Below, one piece after another: positions 6,589 to 8,186 of a stretch of DNA of 8,186 nucleotides. This stretch comes from Candidatus Latescibacterota bacterium. Its GTDB lineage: Bacteria; Latescibacterota; MVCY01. Each line of letters opens with the position of its first letter. The first letter of the stretch is position 1. The notes under the pieces are model-generated. The model searched no databases. It had not been told where the DNA came from and saw nothing but the letters and a program-made list of their open reading frames with translations. The position numbers were made by a program, and so were the translations under genes. The DNA is taken from contig JAUWEO010000073.1 of assembly GCA_030608245.1 (NCBI GenBank), forward strand, positions 1-8,186, in the 5' to 3' direction.

Positions 6589-7686
6589 TTGGCTGAGTTT
6601 CGAAATATAACCATTGTAGGTGTGGGACTGATTGGTGGGTCCTTAGGCTTGGCCTTCAAAAGATTGGACAGGGACCTTAGAATCGCCGGCGTCGGTCAGC
6701 CTGCAACACTCAAAAGGGCAAAAGAACTGGGGGCTATTGACTGGGGTTTTCCTTACGAGTCGCTGGATTTGGGGGTGAAAAGCGCGGATATGGTCTTCTT
6801 CTGCACCCCTATCTTCCGCATTCTGGAATTGCTGGGTGAGGTAGGCCAGTATGCTAAGCCAGGTACTCTCATCACCGATGTAGGCAGTACCAAGGCAGAG
6901 ATAGCCGCCGCTGCGGAAAGATTGTTACCCAAAGGCCTCTTCTTTATCGGAGGCCACCCTATGGCTGGCTCTGAGAAAAGGGGCGTAGATGCGGCCGATC
7001 CTTTGTTGTTCCAGAATGTCATCTATGTGCTTACTCCGGGTAAAGATGTCCCTCTGAAGCTGTGTGATGATTTTGCCTCTCTGCTCGAAGGTATAGGTGC
7101 CCGGGTGGTGGTAACCGGTCCCCACACCCATGATATGGTCGCCGCCGCCGTCAGCCATCTGCCTCAGATGATAGCCGTCGCCTTGGTGAAAATGGTAGGG
7201 GAACTGGACCAGGAGAACCCACTGTTTCTCCGTCTGGCAGCGGGAGGGTTCAGAGACTTGACCCGAATCGCCTCCAGCTCCTACAAAGTCTGGAGAGACA
7301 TCTGCCAGACTAACAGCCTTCAGATAACAGAGATGATCGACCGCTTTATAGCTGAACTACAGAGACTTCGAGATAAAGTGTCGACTGAACAGCTGGAGGA
7401 AGACTTTGACTTTGCCAACCTCACCCGAGGTTCAATCCCCAAAGATTCAAAAGGTTTCCTTCACCCCTTGTACGAAATCCTGGTGGTGGTTGAAGACAAA
7501 CCCGGCGTTATTGCTGAGATCTCCACTACTCTAGCCCAAGGGGAGATCAATATCAAGGATATAGAAGTCCTGAAGGTTCGTGAGGGAGAAGCGGGTACGC
7601 TGAGGCTGGCTTTTGAGAGCGAGGAGGCCGCCGAACAGGCAATAGCCCTGTTGCAGCAGAAAGGAATTGCCGCCCGAAGAAGATAA
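6589..7686 (+). CDS. tyrA: Prephenate dehydrogenase with C-terminal ACT domain
   Basis: This 365-residue protein is close in size to the TyrA of Bacillus. It oxidatively decarboxylates prephenate to 4-hydroxyphenylpyruvate with NAD+, the committed step to tyrosine. The N-terminal Rossmann domain has GVGLIGGS (11-18); HPMAGSEKRG (123-132) is the family signature with His123; SHLPQM (189-194) and AAGGFRDLTRIA (217-228) belong to the helical prephenate-binding and dimer domain. Residues 295-362 form an ACT domain (YEILVVVEDKPGVIAEIS, then INIKDIEVLK), the kind that lets tyrosine or another amino acid control the enzyme. Start is TTG at 6589, with GGAGGAG a few nt upstream; no in-frame ATG lies nearby. 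The 14-nt gap after the phosphatase gene implies one operon. No chorismate mutase or aroA is fused or follows. Confidence 0.95.
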   Translation: MAEFRNITIVGVGLIGGSLGLAFKRLDRDLRIAGVGQPATLKRAKELGAIDWGFPYESLDLGVKSADMVFFCTPIFRILELLGEVGQYAKPGTLITDVGSTKAEIAAAAERLLPKGLFFIGGHPMAGSEKRGVDAADPLLFQNVIYVLTPGKDVPLKLCDDFASLLEGIGARVVVTGPHTHDMVAAAVSHLPQMIAVALVKMVGELDQENPLFLRLAAGGFRDLTRIASSSYKVWRDICQTNSLQITEMIDRFIAELQRLRDKVSTEQLEEDFDFANLTRGSIPKDSKGFLHPLYEILVVVEDKPGVIAEISTTLAQGEINIKDIEVLKVREGEAGTLRLAFESEEAAEQAIALLQQKGIAARRR

Positions 7687-7762
7687 CCGCGCTATACCCT
7701 GACTTGAAAAGTGGCCGAGAAAGGGGAACAAAATGGATACATCGTAATATCGGAGGAGGTGA

Positions 7763-7915
7763 GTTTATCCGTCTGATTCGGATGGATAAACCAGAGCAAA
7801 ATAGGCCGATTATTTATATTTAACCGCTTGTTATTTAAGAACTACAACCATCAAAATCCAAATTACCTTATCCATCTCATCAAGATGGTTTTGCTGATTT
7901 CATTGGGATGGATAA
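7763..7915 (+). promoter_or_regulatory. Four mutually complementary segments, possible switch-like leader
   Basis: Segments A GTTTATCCGTC (7763-7773), B GATGGATAAAC (7781-7791), C TTATCCATC (7868-7876) and D GATGGATAA (7907-7915) can pair as A:B (11 bp with one G-U, 7-nt loop), B:C (9 bp) or C:D (9 bp). Such A:B / B:C / C:D competition is the layout of an attenuator or riboswitch expression platform. It lies after tyrA and before the gene at 8060. The strings could instead be binding-site repeats of a regulator. This is visible complementarity only; no RNA family is recognised. Confidence 0.4.
7872..7892 (+). terminator. Weak terminator-like hairpin CCATCT-catca-AGATGG-TTTT
   Basis: A perfect 6-bp stem with a 5-nt loop is followed by four T. 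Only three of the six pairs are G-C and the T-run is short, so termination would be weak. It sits 186 nt after the tyrA stop and uses the same bases as segment C of the surrounding complementary set, so it would form only when C is not paired with B or D. Confidence 0.3.
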
Positions 7916-8059
7916 TCTAATGTTGGGTGCCAGAGGATGTGAAGCACGACAGTGAAATTGCCCGGTGTGGGCATGCGAAGTATGCGTGGACATTTCGTGA
8001 AAACTCTGGCCTACGGCCTGTTCGTGGTCGGCTCCGCAAGTACCCAGGGGGAGGGTAGA

Positions 8060-8186
8060 ATGGAGGAAGTTGCTGATATGTTACCGGAGAAGCCGGTGGG
8101 CGTGGGTCGGCCCATTAGCGATCGAGTCGCGTGGAAAACACTTGCCGAGCTTGATTCGTTCATAAAGACCGTACGTGAGGCAAAGA
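8060..8186 (+). CDS. Start of an unidentified gene, runs off the window
   Basis: ATG at 8060 follows GGAGG by 5 nt, an ideal ribosome site, and the frame stays open to the window edge (42 codons). The visible start reads MEEVADMLPEKPVGVGRPIS and continues with a DRVAWKTLAELDSF-like helix. The GRPISDRxAW pattern reminds me of the N-terminus of bacterial heparinase II/III-like proteins, but this is recollection of a short stretch and not a secure call. The same frame is open upstream to 7943; ATGs at 7973 and 7982 would add 29 or 26 residues that look like a signal peptide (basic start, hydrophobic TLAYGLFVVGSA, then ASTQG) but lack a good Shine-Dalgarno. The start is therefore uncertain. Confidence 0.55.
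   Translation, partial: MEEVADMLPEKPVGVGRPISDRVAWKTLAELDSFIKTVREAK

Larger units (their letters stand above)
7687..8059. other. Intergenic region after tyrA, no convincing gene
   Basis: The first 230 nt are AT-rich. Three ATGGATA strings occur (7733, 7782, 7909), each opening only a tiny frame (4, 13 and 15 codons). A strong Shine-Dalgarno GGAGGAGG stands at 7752-7759 without a proper gene behind it. Complementary segments at 7763-7915 are described separately. From 7943 onward the DNA is more GC-rich and one plus-strand frame stays open into the gene at 8060. No tRNA or known riboswitch was recognised. Confidence 0.6.

Noticed and set aside
7900..8059. Group II intron or other ribozyme end in the structured region before 8060
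   Set aside because: No domain V-like hairpin, no intron-type 5' start and no reverse transcriptase in the window. The same bases read as an open frame.

Overview
The window comes from a bacterium that uses strong Shine-Dalgarno sites (AAGGAGG or GGAGGAG before most genes). Coding DNA is roughly balanced in base composition, while the non-coding stretches are clearly AT-richer. No gene here fixes the phylum. The tandem repeat at 5467-5656, with CCGCGGATTACGCGG-type cores, is of a kind I associate with genomes of uncultured or environmental anaerobes, and the TyrA with a C-terminal ACT domain is of the kind seen in Firmicutes. The lineage is therefore left open.

Left half, minus strand (4948 down to 1, running off the window edge): four genes read in one direction. 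In order of transcription they are a family 4 glycoside hydrolase (NAD- and metal-dependent), two different Gfo/Idh/MocA-type NAD(P)-dependent sugar or cyclitol dehydrogenases, and a DegT/DnrJ/EryC1/StrS-type PLP aminotransferase with its C-terminal end missing. Spacing is 49, 28 and about 180 nt. The last, wider gap carries a perfect inverted repeat and a -35-like TTGACA, so the aminotransferase may have its own control. Together the genes suggest release of a sugar (possibly a uronic acid) from an alpha-glycoside, oxidation to keto-sugars or inososes, and transamination to an amino sugar or aminocyclitol. The substrate cannot be read from the sequence.

Middle, 4949-5761: about 810 nt without a convincing gene, between divergent transcription units. 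It holds overlapping palindromes, several candidate promoters reading right (the best is TTGACA-17-TATTTT at 5387-5415), and two tandem 95-bp repeats that would lie in the 5' leader of the right-hand operon.

Right half, plus strand: a PHP-family histidinol-phosphatase (hisJ type) and a prephenate dehydrogenase with ACT domain (tyrA), 14 nt apart and probably co-transcribed; this pairs a histidine step with a tyrosine step. After tyrA comes a 373-nt AT-rich stretch with four mutually complementary segments that could form alternative hairpins. It ends in the start of a further gene (8060 to the window edge) whose product is not recognised with confidence.
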